From positions 3,185,001 to 3,249,000 of the forward strand of contig NZ_JAPZBC010000001.1 of NCBI RefSeq assembly GCF_027460265.1: 64,000 nt of DNA, written 5' to 3'. This document shows, in pieces, positions 56,403 to 64,000 of this stretch (its first letter is position 1; every line of letters starts with the position of its first letter). The notes beneath the pieces were generated by a model. It worked only from the letters and a program-made list of their open reading frames with translations. It searched no databases and had not been told where the DNA came from. Both the position numbers and the translations under genes were made by a program. Origin of the DNA: Streptomyces sp. WMMC940. Lineage in GTDB: Bacteria; Actinomycetota; Actinomycetes; Streptomycetales; Streptomycetaceae.

Positions 56403-57515
56403 TCACGCCGCGCTGAGCCGGCCGCTCATCCACACCAGCGCCGGCGGGATCTCACGGCGCCAGGTGTTGAAGTTGTGCCCGCCGCTGTCCAGCGTGATCG
56501 ACGAGACGCGGGCGGGCGCCCTCACCTTCCCGATGAAGTCCCGCGTCCCCTCGAGGTTCCCCTCGCCCTGCTCGGACGTGGTCACCAGGAACGAGGAGGC
56601 GCCCCGCGACCGGTGGTCCAGGCTCCACAACAGGTTCGCGCGCTTGCGCTCGTGCTGGTTCCCGTGGAAGAGGTCGCCGGTCGTCGGGTCCTCCGCGGCC
56701 TTGTAGTACGCGGAGAGTCCCGCTCCGGCCGCGAACCGCTCGGGGTGGTGGAGCGCTATCTTCAGCGCGCAGTAGCCACCCGTCGAATTGCCCATGATGC
56801 CCCAGCTACGAGGGTTGGCACCGACCCGGTAGGTCTCCGACACGGCGGCCGGCAGGTCCTTCGCGAAGAACGTCTCCGTCTGCGGCCCGTCCGGGACGTC
56901 GACGCACTCGGTGTCCCTGGGCGGCGCCACCGTCGGCCGGAGCATCACCAGGATCATCGGCTGCATGCGCCCCTCGCGGGCCTGCATGAACGCCGTTCTC
57001 GGGTACTTGAGGCCCTTGAGCAGGTTCTCCGCGGTGCCCGGGTAGCCGGTCAGCACGACGCTCACGGGAAAGGTCCTCTTCGCATGGGCGGGCTGGAAGT
57101 ACTCGGGCGGCAGGTACACGTACGCCGGGCTGTCGATCCCCGACCTCTCGCCCACGATCACGACCTTCTGGATCTGACCGCCCGTCTCCGGCCGCGAGCT
57201 CCCCGGGACGTCCAGCTTCTGCTTGCCGACCACCTTGACCGTCCTGCTGCTCGCCGAGTGGTCCACGACCACGCCCATCTCCTGCTCCTGGCCGAGGAGA
57301 TCGGCCCAGGAGCCGTAGAAGAGGAAGGACTTGTTCGCGGCCAGGCCCACCGCGGCGAAGAGGGCGAACTGCGTCGCCAGCAGCAGCCCCACCCGGCCGA
57401 GGACCGCGCGCCAGCCTCGTCGGGAGAGCCGTGGCCACAGCCAGATCGTCGCCGCGAAGAGAGCCGCGGCGGCCAGAACGGCCAGCGCCAGAACCTTGTT
57501 ACTGGTGAGACCCAT
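56403..57515 (-). CDS. Membrane-anchored esterase of the antigen-85/esterase D type
   Basis: 370 residues from the ATG at 57515. Two or three N-terminal membrane helices (VLALAVLAAAALFAATIWLW, VGLLLATQFALFAAVGLAA) precede an extracytoplasmic alpha/beta hydrolase. Nucleophile Ser lies in GIMGNSTGGYCALK and His in DSGGHNFNTWRRE; VVLTGYPGTAENLL is the oxyanion region. It may act on a lipid or cell-wall ester. Divergent from the MprF-like gene with about 145 bp between. Confidence 0.88.
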   Translation of the reverse strand: MGLTSNKVLALAVLAAAALFAATIWLWPRLSRRGWRAVLGRVGLLLATQFALFAAVGLAANKSFLFYGSWADLLGQEQEMGVVVDHSASSRTVKVVGKQKLDVPGSSRPETGGQIQKVVIVGERSGIDSPAYVYLPPEYFQPAHAKRTFPVSVVLTGYPGTAENLLKGLKYPRTAFMQAREGRMQPMILVMLRPTVAPPRDTECVDVPDGPQTETFFAKDLPAAVSETYRVGANPRSWGIMGNSTGGYCALKIALHHPERFAAGAGLSAYYKAAEDPTTGDLFHGNQHERKRANLLWSLDHRSRGASSFLVTTSEQGEGNLEGTRDFIGKVRAPARVSSITLDSGGHNFNTWRREIPPALVWMSGRLSAA

Positions 57516-57559
57516 GAGGCGTTCGAGCTTCTTCCGTGAGAATTTCCTGAGATTCAATG

Positions 57560-57583
57560 AACCCGCCGCCCGGAAGTGCCGTC
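57560..57583 (+). promoter_or_regulatory. Sigma-E-type ECF promoter upstream of mprF
   Basis: AACC at 57560-57563 and CGTC at 57580-57583, exactly 16 bases apart, matching the S. coelicolor SigE promoter core. The predicted transcription start is near 57590, about 70 bp before the mprF ATG. Confidence 0.6.
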
Positions 57584-57661
57584 CTAGAGAGCGCAAATCG
57601 TCCGGGCCGAACGTTCTGCGGCCGCGGACTCCACGATCTCTCTCGAGAGCCTCAGGAAGCG

Positions 57662-59500
57662 ATGTCTGTCACCATAGATGGGGATAAGTCGGGCTTGGTT
57701 CCGGAACGCGTACGCCGGATCCTCCGCGGCCCGCGCGCCGAATCCGTTCCTGCGCTGGTCGGCACGGCCTGCACCTTCATCGGCCTGATCGACATCGCCG
57801 CCGGGGTGTTCCCGCGCTTCCGGCACAGCCGGATGCACGCCCTCGCCGAGGTACTCCCCGGAGCCCTCGGCCCGTTCGCCGCAGCGCTGTCGCTCAGCGC
57901 CGGCGTCCTGCTGCTGCTCCTCGCGCACGGGCTCAAGCGGCACAAGCGGCGCGCCTGGCGGGCCGCGGTGATCCTGCTGCCCGCCGGCGCCGCCGCACAG
58001 TTCGTCTACCGCCACTCGATCATCGGCGTCCTGCTGTCGCTGGCACTGCTGGCCCTGCTGCTGCGCCACCGGGGCGAGTTCGCCGCCCTGCCCGACCCGC
58101 GCAGTCGGTGGAAGGCGCTCGCCAACTTCGTCCTGATGGGCGCCGGGTCGATCGGTCTCGGTCTGGCCGTCGTCAGCGCCCACCCGGGCAGGGTCATCGG
58201 CAGCCCCAGCCTCGCCGACCGTCTCGAGCACGTCCTGCTCGGGCTGTTCGGCTTCGAAGGGCCGGTCGGGTACGAGAACGGCGTCGACTGGACCGTCGGC
58301 TACTCGCTCGGCGCGCTCGGCCTGATCACCGCCGTGACCACGATCTACCTGGCCTTCCGCCCCGAGCACCCGGCCGCCACCCTCACGACGGACGACGAGA
58401 CCAGGCTCCGCGAGCTGCTGGAGAAGCACGGCGGCCGCGACTCCCTGGGCCACTTCGCGCTCCGCCGCGACAAGGGCGTCGTCTTCTCCCCCAGCGGCAA
58501 GGCGGCCGTCACCTACCGCGTCGTCTCCGGCGTCATGCTCGCCAGCGGCGACCCGATCGGCGACGTCGAGGCATGGCCGGGCGCCATCGAGCGCTTCATG
58601 GACGAGGCCAAGGCCCACTCCTGGACCCCGGCCGTCATGGGGTGCTCCGAGACCGGCGGCCAGGTGTGGACCCGCGAGACCGGCCTCGACGCCCTGGAGC
58701 TCGGCGACGAGGCGGTGGTGGACGTCCCGGATTTCTCACTCACCGGGCGCGCCATGCGGAACGTGCGCCAGATGGTGAAGCGCATCGAGCGCAACGGCTA
58801 CGAGACCCGCGTCCGCCGCGTGCGTGACCTCTCCGACGGCGAGCTGGAGCGGATACGCCGGGCCGCGGACGACTGGCGCGGCACCGACACCGAGCGCGGC
58901 TTCTCCATGGCCCTCGGCCGGATCGGCGACGCCTCGGACGGCGACAGCGTGATCGCCACCGCGCACAAGGCCGACGACGGCGAGCCGGGGCCGTACGGCG
59001 ACCTGAAGGCCGTACTCCACTTCGTTCCGTGGGGGGCCGACGGCATGTCCCTGGACCTGATGCGCCGCGACCGGTCGGCCGATCCCGGCATGAACGAACT
59101 GCTCATCGTCGCCGCCCTGCAGGCCTCCCCCAGGCTCGGCATCGCCCGGGTCTCGCTGAACTTCGCGATGTTCCGCTCGGCGCTCGCCCGTGGTGAGCAG
59201 CTGGGCGCGGGTCCGGTCCTGCGGGTCTGGCGGGGACTGCTGGTCTTCCTCTCCCGCTGGTTCCAGATCGAGTCGCTGTACAAGTTCAACGCCAAGTTCC
59301 GGCCGCGCTGGGAGCCCCGCTTCGTGGTCTTCCGCAAGAACCGCGACCTGCCCCGGATCGGATTCGCCGCCATGCAGGCGGAGGGCTTCGTGACCCTGGC
59401 CGTGCCGCGCCCGTTCCGCCGCCGGACGGCCCGCTCACCCCGCCCCTGCGCCCACATCCGCCCGGCCGCCACCGGCGAGCACGAGGTACGCGCGGCGTAG
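57662..59500 (+). CDS. mprF: Phosphatidylglycerol lysyltransferase-like protein (MprF/DUF2156)
   Basis: 612 residues from the ATG at 57662. About six membrane helices fill the first 240 residues (e.g. LVGTACTFIGLIDIAAGVFP, ALSLSAGVLLLLLAHGL). The C-terminal DUF2156 domain is a double GNAT fold (VSGVMLASGDPIGDVEAWP, VLHFVPWGADGMSLDLMRRD, GMNELLIVAALQAS). MprF enzymes attach lysine or another amino acid to phosphatidylglycerol and lower sensitivity to cationic peptides. No lysyl-tRNA synthetase domain is fused. It has a sigma-E-like promoter. Confidence 0.88.
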   Translation: MSVTIDGDKSGLVPERVRRILRGPRAESVPALVGTACTFIGLIDIAAGVFPRFRHSRMHALAEVLPGALGPFAAALSLSAGVLLLLLAHGLKRHKRRAWRAAVILLPAGAAAQFVYRHSIIGVLLSLALLALLLRHRGEFAALPDPRSRWKALANFVLMGAGSIGLGLAVVSAHPGRVIGSPSLADRLEHVLLGLFGFEGPVGYENGVDWTVGYSLGALGLITAVTTIYLAFRPEHPAATLTTDDETRLRELLEKHGGRDSLGHFALRRDKGVVFSPSGKAAVTYRVVSGVMLASGDPIGDVEAWPGAIERFMDEAKAHSWTPAVMGCSETGGQVWTRETGLDALELGDEAVVDVPDFSLTGRAMRNVRQMVKRIERNGYETRVRRVRDLSDGELERIRRAADDWRGTDTERGFSMALGRIGDASDGDSVIATAHKADDGEPGPYGDLKAVLHFVPWGADGMSLDLMRRDRSADPGMNELLIVAALQASPRLGIARVSLNFAMFRSALARGEQLGAGPVLRVWRGLLVFLSRWFQIESLYKFNAKFRPRWEPRFVVFRKNRDLPRIGFAAMQAEGFVTLAVPRPFRRRTARSPRPCAHIRPAATGEHEVRAA

Positions 59501-59760
59501 CGGGGCCGTGCCGCGGGGGCGGCGGCACGGACGGACCGCTTCCGGGCCCGGAGCCGCATCGGGCACGGCACGGCCACCGGGTCCGGGCCCGGCACGGCGA
59601 CTCGCCGCGTTGCCGACTCGACCGAACAGGCCCACCACGAGGCCGATCAGGCGCCCGGCGAGACTTCCGCTCGACCCGAAAGGGCCGGGGGGAGGCCCCA
59701 CCCACCGGACGCCGCTCCTCGACGGGCCAACCCCGCCCGGGGCGGCACTAGGCTGGTCGT

Positions 59761-60621
59761 ATGAGTACGTTGCGCGGACGGGGCACGGTCACGGACCTGC
59801 CGGAGTGGGACCGCTGTGCGGTCATGGGGGTCGTCAACGTGACCCCCGACTCCTTCTCCGACGGGGGCCGCTGGTTCGACACCACGGCCGCCGTCAAGCA
59901 CGGCCTCGACCTCGTCGCGGAGGGCGCCGACCTGGTGGACGTCGGCGGTGAGTCCACCCGCCCCGGCGCCTCCCGCGTCGACGAGGAGGAGGAGCTGCGG
60001 CGGGTGCTCCCCGTGGTCCGGGGCCTGGCCGGTGAGGGCGTCACCGTCTCCGTCGACACCATGCGCGCCTCGGTGGCCGCCCAGGCGGTCGCGGCCGGCG
60101 CCGTCCTCGTGAACGACGTCTCCGGGGGGCTCGCCGACCCGCAGATGATCCCGGCCGTCGCCGCCGCGGAGGTGCCCTTCGTGGTCATGCACTGGCGCGG
60201 CTTCAGCGAGGACATGAACAACCGGGCCGTGTACGGGGACGTCGTCGCCGAGGTCGCCGCGGAACTGCGCGAGCGGATCGACGCCGTGGTCTCGCGCGGA
60301 GTCGCCGCCGAACGGATCATCGTCGACCCGGGCCTCGGCTTCGCCAAGCAGGCCGCGCACGACCTCGCGCTCGTCGCGCACCTCCCCGAGCTGCGCGCCC
60401 TGGGCAGGCCGCTGCTCGTCGCGGCCTCCCGCAAGCGGTTCCTCGGCCACGTGCTGGCCGACGGCGCCGCGACCCCGCCGCCCGCACGCGAGCGGGACGC
60501 CGCCACCGCCGCGGTCTCCGCGATCGCCGCCCACGACGGCGCCTGGGCGGTCCGGGTCCACGAGGTGCGGGCCACGGCGGACGCCGTGCGGGTCGCGCGG
60601 GCGGTCGAGGGAGCCCGGTGA
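59761..60621 (+). CDS. folP: Dihydropteroate synthase
   Basis: Condenses p-aminobenzoate with dihydropterin pyrophosphate in folate synthesis; the sulphonamide target. 286 residues, TIM barrel. Motifs are GVVNVTPDSFSDGG, VGGESTRPGASRV, LVNDVSGG, VMHWRG, IIVDPGLGFAK and AASRKRFLG. First of a rightward folP-NTF2-folB-folK set. Its stop overlaps the next start (GTGA). Confidence 0.96.
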   Translation: MSTLRGRGTVTDLPEWDRCAVMGVVNVTPDSFSDGGRWFDTTAAVKHGLDLVAEGADLVDVGGESTRPGASRVDEEEELRRVLPVVRGLAGEGVTVSVDTMRASVAAQAVAAGAVLVNDVSGGLADPQMIPAVAAAEVPFVVMHWRGFSEDMNNRAVYGDVVAEVAAELRERIDAVVSRGVAAERIIVDPGLGFAKQAAHDLALVAHLPELRALGRPLLVAASRKRFLGHVLADGAATPPPARERDAATAAVSAIAAHDGAWAVRVHEVRATADAVRVARAVEGAR

Positions 60622-61079
60622 CCCCGCGTACCGACGTCGAGAACGTGGAAGCGGCGAACACCGCCTTCTACGAGGCCATGGAACGGGGCGACTTCGAGGA
60701 GATCTCCGGCCTCTGGCTGGACGGCGGGGAGGCCGACGCCATCTCCTGCGTGCACCCGGGCTGGCCGGTCCTCTCGGGGCGCGGCGAGGTGCTGCGCTCG
60801 TACGCCCTGATCATGGCGAACACCGAGTACATCCAGTTCTTCCTCACCGACGTGCGGGTGAGCGTGTCCGGCGACACCGCCGTCGTCACCTGCACCGAGA
60901 ACATCCTCAGCGGCGGCCCGGCGGAGGAGGCCGGCGAGCTCGGCCCCCTCGTCGGGCAGCTGGTCGTGGCCACCAATGTGTTCCGCCGCACACCCTACGG
61001 GTGGAGAATCTGGTCACATCACGGTTCGCCCGTTCTGGCGGAATCGGACGACGAGGAGGACGGCGAATCCACCCCGTGA
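60618..61079 (+). CDS. NTF2-like (SnoaL/DUF4440-type) protein
   Basis: 153 residues, single cone-shaped NTF2-like domain: NTAFYEAMERGDFEEISGLW, HPGWPVLSGRGEVLRSYALI, and strands VRVSVSGDTAVVTCTEN and GWRIWSHHGSP. The C-terminus is acidic. GTG start overlapping the folP stop. No pathway role is known; its position inside the folate cluster suggests a linked function, but SnoaL-like folds are very diverse. Confidence 0.82.
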   Translation: MTPRTDVENVEAANTAFYEAMERGDFEEISGLWLDGGEADAISCVHPGWPVLSGRGEVLRSYALIMANTEYIQFFLTDVRVSVSGDTAVVTCTENILSGGPAEEAGELGPLVGQLVVATNVFRRTPYGWRIWSHHGSPVLAESDDEEDGESTP

Positions 61080-61272
61080 GTGGGTAAACCCGCTCGTGGG
61101 AGGTTCGTTTCCGCGGCTGCGGGGTAGGCGCCGCCACCAGCCGGTGACGGTTCCGTCCACGGCCCCCGTGGGCAGGTCGTGTCCGAGCCCGCAGGTAGAT
61201 TCGAATCCGTGCACTGCTGCCGCCCGCACGCGGCCGCGTGCGCGCCGGACTACGACAGCAGGAGTGATTCGC

Positions 61273-61632
61273 GTGGATCGTGTCGCGCTGCGCGGCCTGA
61301 GGGCCCGCGGGCACCACGGCGTCTTCCCCCGGGAGCGCGAGGAGGGCCAGACCTTCGTCGTGGACCTGGTGCTCGGCCTCGACACCCGTCCCGCGGCGGC
61401 CGACGACGACCTGGCGAAGACCGTCCACTACGGAGTGGTGGCGGAGGAGGTCGTCGGCGTCGTCCAGGGGGAGCCGGTGGACCTGATCGAGACGCTGGCC
61501 GAGCGCATCGCCCAGCGGTGCCTCGAGCACGCCGGCGTCCAGGAGGTCGAGGTCGTCGTGCACAAGCCGGACGCCCCGATCACCGTCCCGTTCGACGATG
61601 TCACCATCACGATCACCCGGAGCCGTGCATGA
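61273..61632 (+). CDS. folB: Dihydroneopterin aldolase
   Basis: 119 residues. Converts dihydroneopterin to hydroxymethyl-dihydropterin. Conserved segments are LRGLRARGHHGVFPREREEG at the N-terminus, the active-site Glu in that loop, TVHYGVVAEEV, LIETLAERIA and the C-terminal VVHKPDAPI. GTG start; the stop overlaps the folK ATG (ATGA). Confidence 0.94.
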   Translation: MDRVALRGLRARGHHGVFPREREEGQTFVVDLVLGLDTRPAAADDDLAKTVHYGVVAEEVVGVVQGEPVDLIETLAERIAQRCLEHAGVQEVEVVVHKPDAPITVPFDDVTITITRSRA

Positions 61633-62216
61633 GCGACCCCACCGTGCAGCCCGTGCCCACCGCCGTCGTCGAGCAGGTCGACGCGGCCGACATCACCCTG
61701 TCCAACCCCAAACGGGCGGTGATCGCGCTCGGCTCCAACCTCGGCAACCGGCTGGAGACGATCCAGGGCGCCATCGATCTGCTGGAGGACACCCCCGGCA
61801 TCCGGGTCAAGGCGGTCTCCCCCGTGTACGAGACGGAGCCGTGGGGCGTCGAGCCGGGCACACAGCCGTCGTACTTCAACGCGGTGGTGCTCGTGAAGAC
61901 GACGCTGCCGCCCAGCTCCCTGCTGGAGCGCGGCCAGGCGATCGAGGAGGCGTTCGACCGGGTGCGCGAGGAGCGCTGGGGCCCGCGCACGATCGACGTC
62001 GACATCGTGGCGTACGCGGACGTGGTCTCAAACGATCCGCTCCTCACCCTTCCGCACCCGCGTGCGCACGAGAGGGCCTTCGTCCTCGCCCCGTGGCACG
62101 ACGTGGAGCCCGAGGCCCAGCTGCCGGGCCTGGGCGGGATCGCGGAGCTGCTGGCCGGTGTGGGCCGGACGGGTGTCGCTCATCGTGTGGACCTGGAACT
62201 CCGCCTGCCCGAGTAG
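61629..62216 (+). CDS. folK: 2-amino-4-hydroxy-6-hydroxymethyldihydropteridine pyrophosphokinase (HPPK)
   Basis: 195 residues. Transfers pyrophosphate from ATP to hydroxymethyl-dihydropterin, feeding folP. Motifs are VIALGSNLGNRLETIQ, VYETEPWGV, YFNAVVLVKT, RWGPRTIDVDIVAY and LPHPRAHERAFVLAP. About 30 N-terminal residues before the core are extra. Translationally coupled to folB. Confidence 0.95.
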   Translation: MSDPTVQPVPTAVVEQVDAADITLSNPKRAVIALGSNLGNRLETIQGAIDLLEDTPGIRVKAVSPVYETEPWGVEPGTQPSYFNAVVLVKTTLPPSSLLERGQAIEEAFDRVREERWGPRTIDVDIVAYADVVSNDPLLTLPHPRAHERAFVLAPWHDVEPEAQLPGLGGIAELLAGVGRTGVAHRVDLELRLPE

Positions 62217-62270
62217 TCGTTACGCTCTTCAGGGTCTCCGGCACCAAGACGAAGGACACAGGGGCGTGCG

Positions 62271-62756
62271 GTGAAGCAACTACGGCTTGGGGTACTGGCC
62301 GGGCTGTTCGTGGTGGCCGGAGTGCTGTCGTGGGGCGGCGCCCGGCTGTGGGACTCGGTGGGCACGCTGCCGAGCGTGCCGCTGGCCGCCCCGATCGTCC
62401 TGGCGGCGATCGCCGCGATCCTGCTGGCGACCGCGCTGTCGCTGCGCGCCCGGCTGCGGGCCCAGCGGGAGCGCCGGCCCGGGGCGAAGGGCGTCGAGCC
62501 GCTGATGGCCGCCCGCGCGGTCGTCTTCGGTCAGGCGAGCGCCCTGGTGGCGGCACTCGTCAGCGGGGTGTACGGCGGCGTGGGCGTCTTCCTGCTCGGC
62601 TCCCTCGACGTCCCGGCCCGGCGCGACCAGGCGATCTACGCGGGCTTCGCGGTCCTGGCGGGCATCGCGGTGATCGCCGCGGGGCTCTTCCTGGAGCGGG
62701 TCTGCAAACTCCCGGAGGACGAGGACGACGGCACCGGCCAGGTACCGGCTCGCTGA
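62271..62756 (+). CDS. DUF3180 membrane protein
   Basis: 161 residues, four membrane helices (LGVLAGLFVVAGVLSWGG, PIVLAAIAAILLATALSL, ALVAALVSGVYGGVGVFLLG, YAGFAVLAGIAVIAAGLFL). A conserved AARAVVFGQASAL motif lies before helix 3. It is commonly found after folK in actinobacteria but has no known role. GTG start. Followed by a strong bidirectional terminator. Confidence 0.85.
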   Translation: MKQLRLGVLAGLFVVAGVLSWGGARLWDSVGTLPSVPLAAPIVLAAIAAILLATALSLRARLRAQRERRPGAKGVEPLMAARAVVFGQASALVAALVSGVYGGVGVFLLGSLDVPARRDQAIYAGFAVLAGIAVIAAGLFLERVCKLPEDEDDGTGQVPAR

Positions 62757-62773
62757 CTCCGGCCTGCTGACGA

Positions 62774-62806
62774 CGAAGCACCCCCGGCGAGGCCGGGGGT
62801 GCTTCG
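62774..62806. terminator. Bidirectional terminator between DUF3180 and folE
   Basis: 15-bp perfect stem (62774-62788 and 62792-62806) with a 3-nt loop, between the convergent DUF3180 gene and folE. Confidence 0.85.
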
Positions 62807-62885
62807 GTCGTACGGTGCGCGCGATACGTGCGCACCGGCCGGGGCGGAGGGCGAGCCGCCCGCGGCCCTGCGGGCGGTGGACGGC

Positions 62886-63491
62886 TCAGCGCGCCATGAT
62901 CAGGCTCATCGCCTCGTTGCGGGTGGCGACGTCGCGAAGCTGACCGCGAACCGCCGAGGTGATCGTCTTGGCCCCGGGCTTGCGGATGCCGCGCATCGAC
63001 ATGCACATGTGCTCGCACTCGATGACCACGATCACCCCGCGCGGCTCCAGGATCTCCATCAGGGAGTCGGCGATCTGCGTGGTCAGACGCTCCTGCACCT
63101 GGGGACGCCGGGCGAAGACGTCGACGAGGCGGGCGAGCTTGGAGAGGCCCGTGATCTTGCCCGTGGTCGACGGGATGTAGCCGACATGGGCCACACCCCG
63201 GAACGGCACCAGGTGATGCTCGCAGCAGCTCACCAGCTCGATGTCCTTGACCAGGACCATCTCGTCGTGACCGAGGTCGAAGGTCGTGGTGAGCACGTCC
63301 TCCGGCTGCTGCCAGAGTCCCGCGAATATCTCCTTGTACGCCCGTGCCACCCGCGCCGGGGTCTCCTTGAGACCCTCGCGGTCCGGGTCCTCTCCGACTG
63401 CGATGAGGAGCTCGCGTACGGCGTTCTCGGCGCGCTTCTCGTCGAACTCGCCGATCGTGCCCTCGCCGTCCAGCGTCACCGGGTCGGTCAT
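62886..63491 (-). CDS. folE: GTP cyclohydrolase I
   Basis: First step of folate synthesis: GTP to dihydroneopterin triphosphate. 201 residues. Zinc ligands fit Cys90 and His93 in [10 protein letters not shown] and the Cys in [24 protein letters not shown] and the [15 protein letters not shown]-terminal segment are conserved. It lies on the opposite strand from folP-folB-folK, head to tail with ftsH. The region upstream is only 117 bp and is dominated by the ftsH terminator. Confidence 0.96.
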   Translation of the reverse strand: MTDPVTLDGEGTIGEFDEKRAENAVRELLIAVGEDPDREGLKETPARVARAYKEIFAGLWQQPEDVLTTTFDLGHDEMVLVKDIELVSCCEHHLVPFRGVAHVGYIPSTTGKITGLSKLARLVDVFARRPQVQERLTTQIADSLMEILEPRGVIVVIECEHMCMSMRGIRKPGAKTITSAVRGQLRDVATRNEAMSLIMAR

Positions 63492-63526
63492 CTGTGCCTC
63501 GTTCCTGTGCTCTGCCGTGGCGCGAA

Positions 63527-63568
63527 AACGCCGCACTTCCCAGGCTAGAACCTGGGAAGTGCGGCGTT
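63527..63568 (-). terminator. Terminator between ftsH and folE
   Basis: 18-bp perfect stem (63527-63544 and 63551-63568) with a 6-nt loop, 41 bp after the ftsH stop. On the minus strand it is followed by TTTTC. A TAGCCT -10-like hexamer spans the loop. Confidence 0.85.
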
Positions 63569-63608
63569 CATTCCGGTCCGGCGGTCATCGCCGATGCATC
63601 ACGCCTGG

Positions 63609-64000
63609 TCAGGCGTCCGGACGCTCCTCCTGGACCGCTTCCTTGGGGGCCTTGGTGACATCCGTCACCGTCGGGGCCGAGGTCCCGTTGGCGCCGTTGG
63701 TGAGGGCGAGCTCCTTCGGCGACAGCACCGGCGGACGGGTGGACGGCGTGCGGCGGGAGGAACCGGTCCACGCCGGACGGGCCGGGCGCTTCACGATCGG
63801 GGCGAAGATCTCGGCGATCTCCTCCTTGCCGAGGGTCTCCTTCTCCAGCAGCGCGAGGACGAGGTTGTCGAGGACGTCGCGGTTCTCGACCAGGATCTCC
63901 CAGGCCTCGTTGTGCGCGGCCTCGATGAGCTTCTTGACCTCCTCGTCGACCAGCGCGGCGACCTCTTCCGAGTAGTCGCGCTGGTGCGCCATCTCACGGC
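63609..64000 (-). CDS. ftsH: ATP-dependent zinc metalloprotease FtsH, C-terminal part (5' end outside window)
   Basis: Last 130 codons of the membrane AAA+ protease. The frame is open at the right edge (EMAHQRDYSEEVAALVDEEV). The helical end of the peptidase domain (LVDEEVKKLIEAAHNEAWEI, LLEKETLGKEEIAEIF) is typical. A Pro/Ser/Thr-rich tail, RPAWTGSSRRTPSTRPPVLS, follows as in other actinobacterial FtsH proteins. Ends 41 bp before a strong terminator. Confidence 0.93.
   Translation of the reverse strand, partial: REMAHQRDYSEEVAALVDEEVKKLIEAAHNEAWEILVENRDVLDNLVLALLEKETLGKEEIAEIFAPIVKRPARPAWTGSSRRTPSTRPPVLSPKELALTNGANGTSAPTVTDVTKAPKEAVQEERPDA

Overview
The window is high-GC (about 72%) actinobacterial chromosome and almost certainly Streptomyces. 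The diagnostic genes are a sigE-cseA-cseB-cseC cell-envelope stress operon, radA-disA, clpC next to a small conserved gene and lsr2, a NuoD paralogue away from any nuo cluster, and an ftsH-folE block facing folP-folB-folK. Gene order is that of the streptomycete core between trpS and ftsH. Coding density is high, GTG starts are frequent, and operons show many 1- to 4-nt overlaps. I saw no rRNA, tRNA, insertion sequence, CRISPR array or prophage.

Layout. 1-6 kb: end of trpS, a GlxA-type regulator, an isochorismatase-like hydrolase, proC, a two-gene ABC exporter with a long perfect inverted repeat over its start codon, and an NDH-2-like flavoprotein. 6.5-10 kb: a membrane protein, a small SH3 protein with a decayed copy of its 3' end, and a receptor-type Ser/Thr kinase with a beta-propeller sensor. 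10-17.5 kb: ilvD, a ppx-isomerase-tetR operon, a cysteine-rich protein, and a large single-chain protein joining a sigma-like domain, a zinc anti-sigma motif, a membrane helix, a BACON-like domain and a Pro/Ser/Glu repeat tail. 17.7-23 kb: radA, disA (c-di-AMP synthesis), a Gly-rich exported protein, and mutY. 23-27.5 kb: sigE-cseABC, an orphan coding remnant, and an exported M23 peptidase. 28-33 kb: the main accessory gene, a 1004-residue NACHT/NLR-type STAND ATPase preceded by tandem DevR/DosR-like boxes, then dacB (PBP4). 33-39 kb: clpC, lsr2, argA, a BlaI-family repressor and small proteins. 39-45 kb: a translationally coupled cofactor operon (DUF2520 protein, panC, nadB, nadC, then coaX) with two facing DnaA boxes at its divergent promoter region. 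45-51 kb: a PLP lyase, a NarL-type two-component system, a methyltransferase and the NuoD paralogue. 51-56 kb: a coiled-coil membrane protein and an osmoprotectant-type ABC importer whose ATPase gene is divergent. 56-64 kb: an esterase and an MprF-like LPG synthase with a sigma-E-like promoter, the folate genes, and the 3' end of ftsH.

How the genes connect. Cell-envelope functions recur: sigE-cse, M23 peptidase, dacB, BlaI, MprF, kinase and c-di-AMP. A sigma-E-type promoter before mprF and an 11-nt element shared by the M23 and blaI upstream regions suggest local cross-regulation. Cofactor supply (NAD, CoA, folate) is the second theme. The NLR gene is the strongest candidate for a defence or conflict function. 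Its apparent DevR-type control and the fused sigma/anti-sigma membrane protein are the observations most worth testing.
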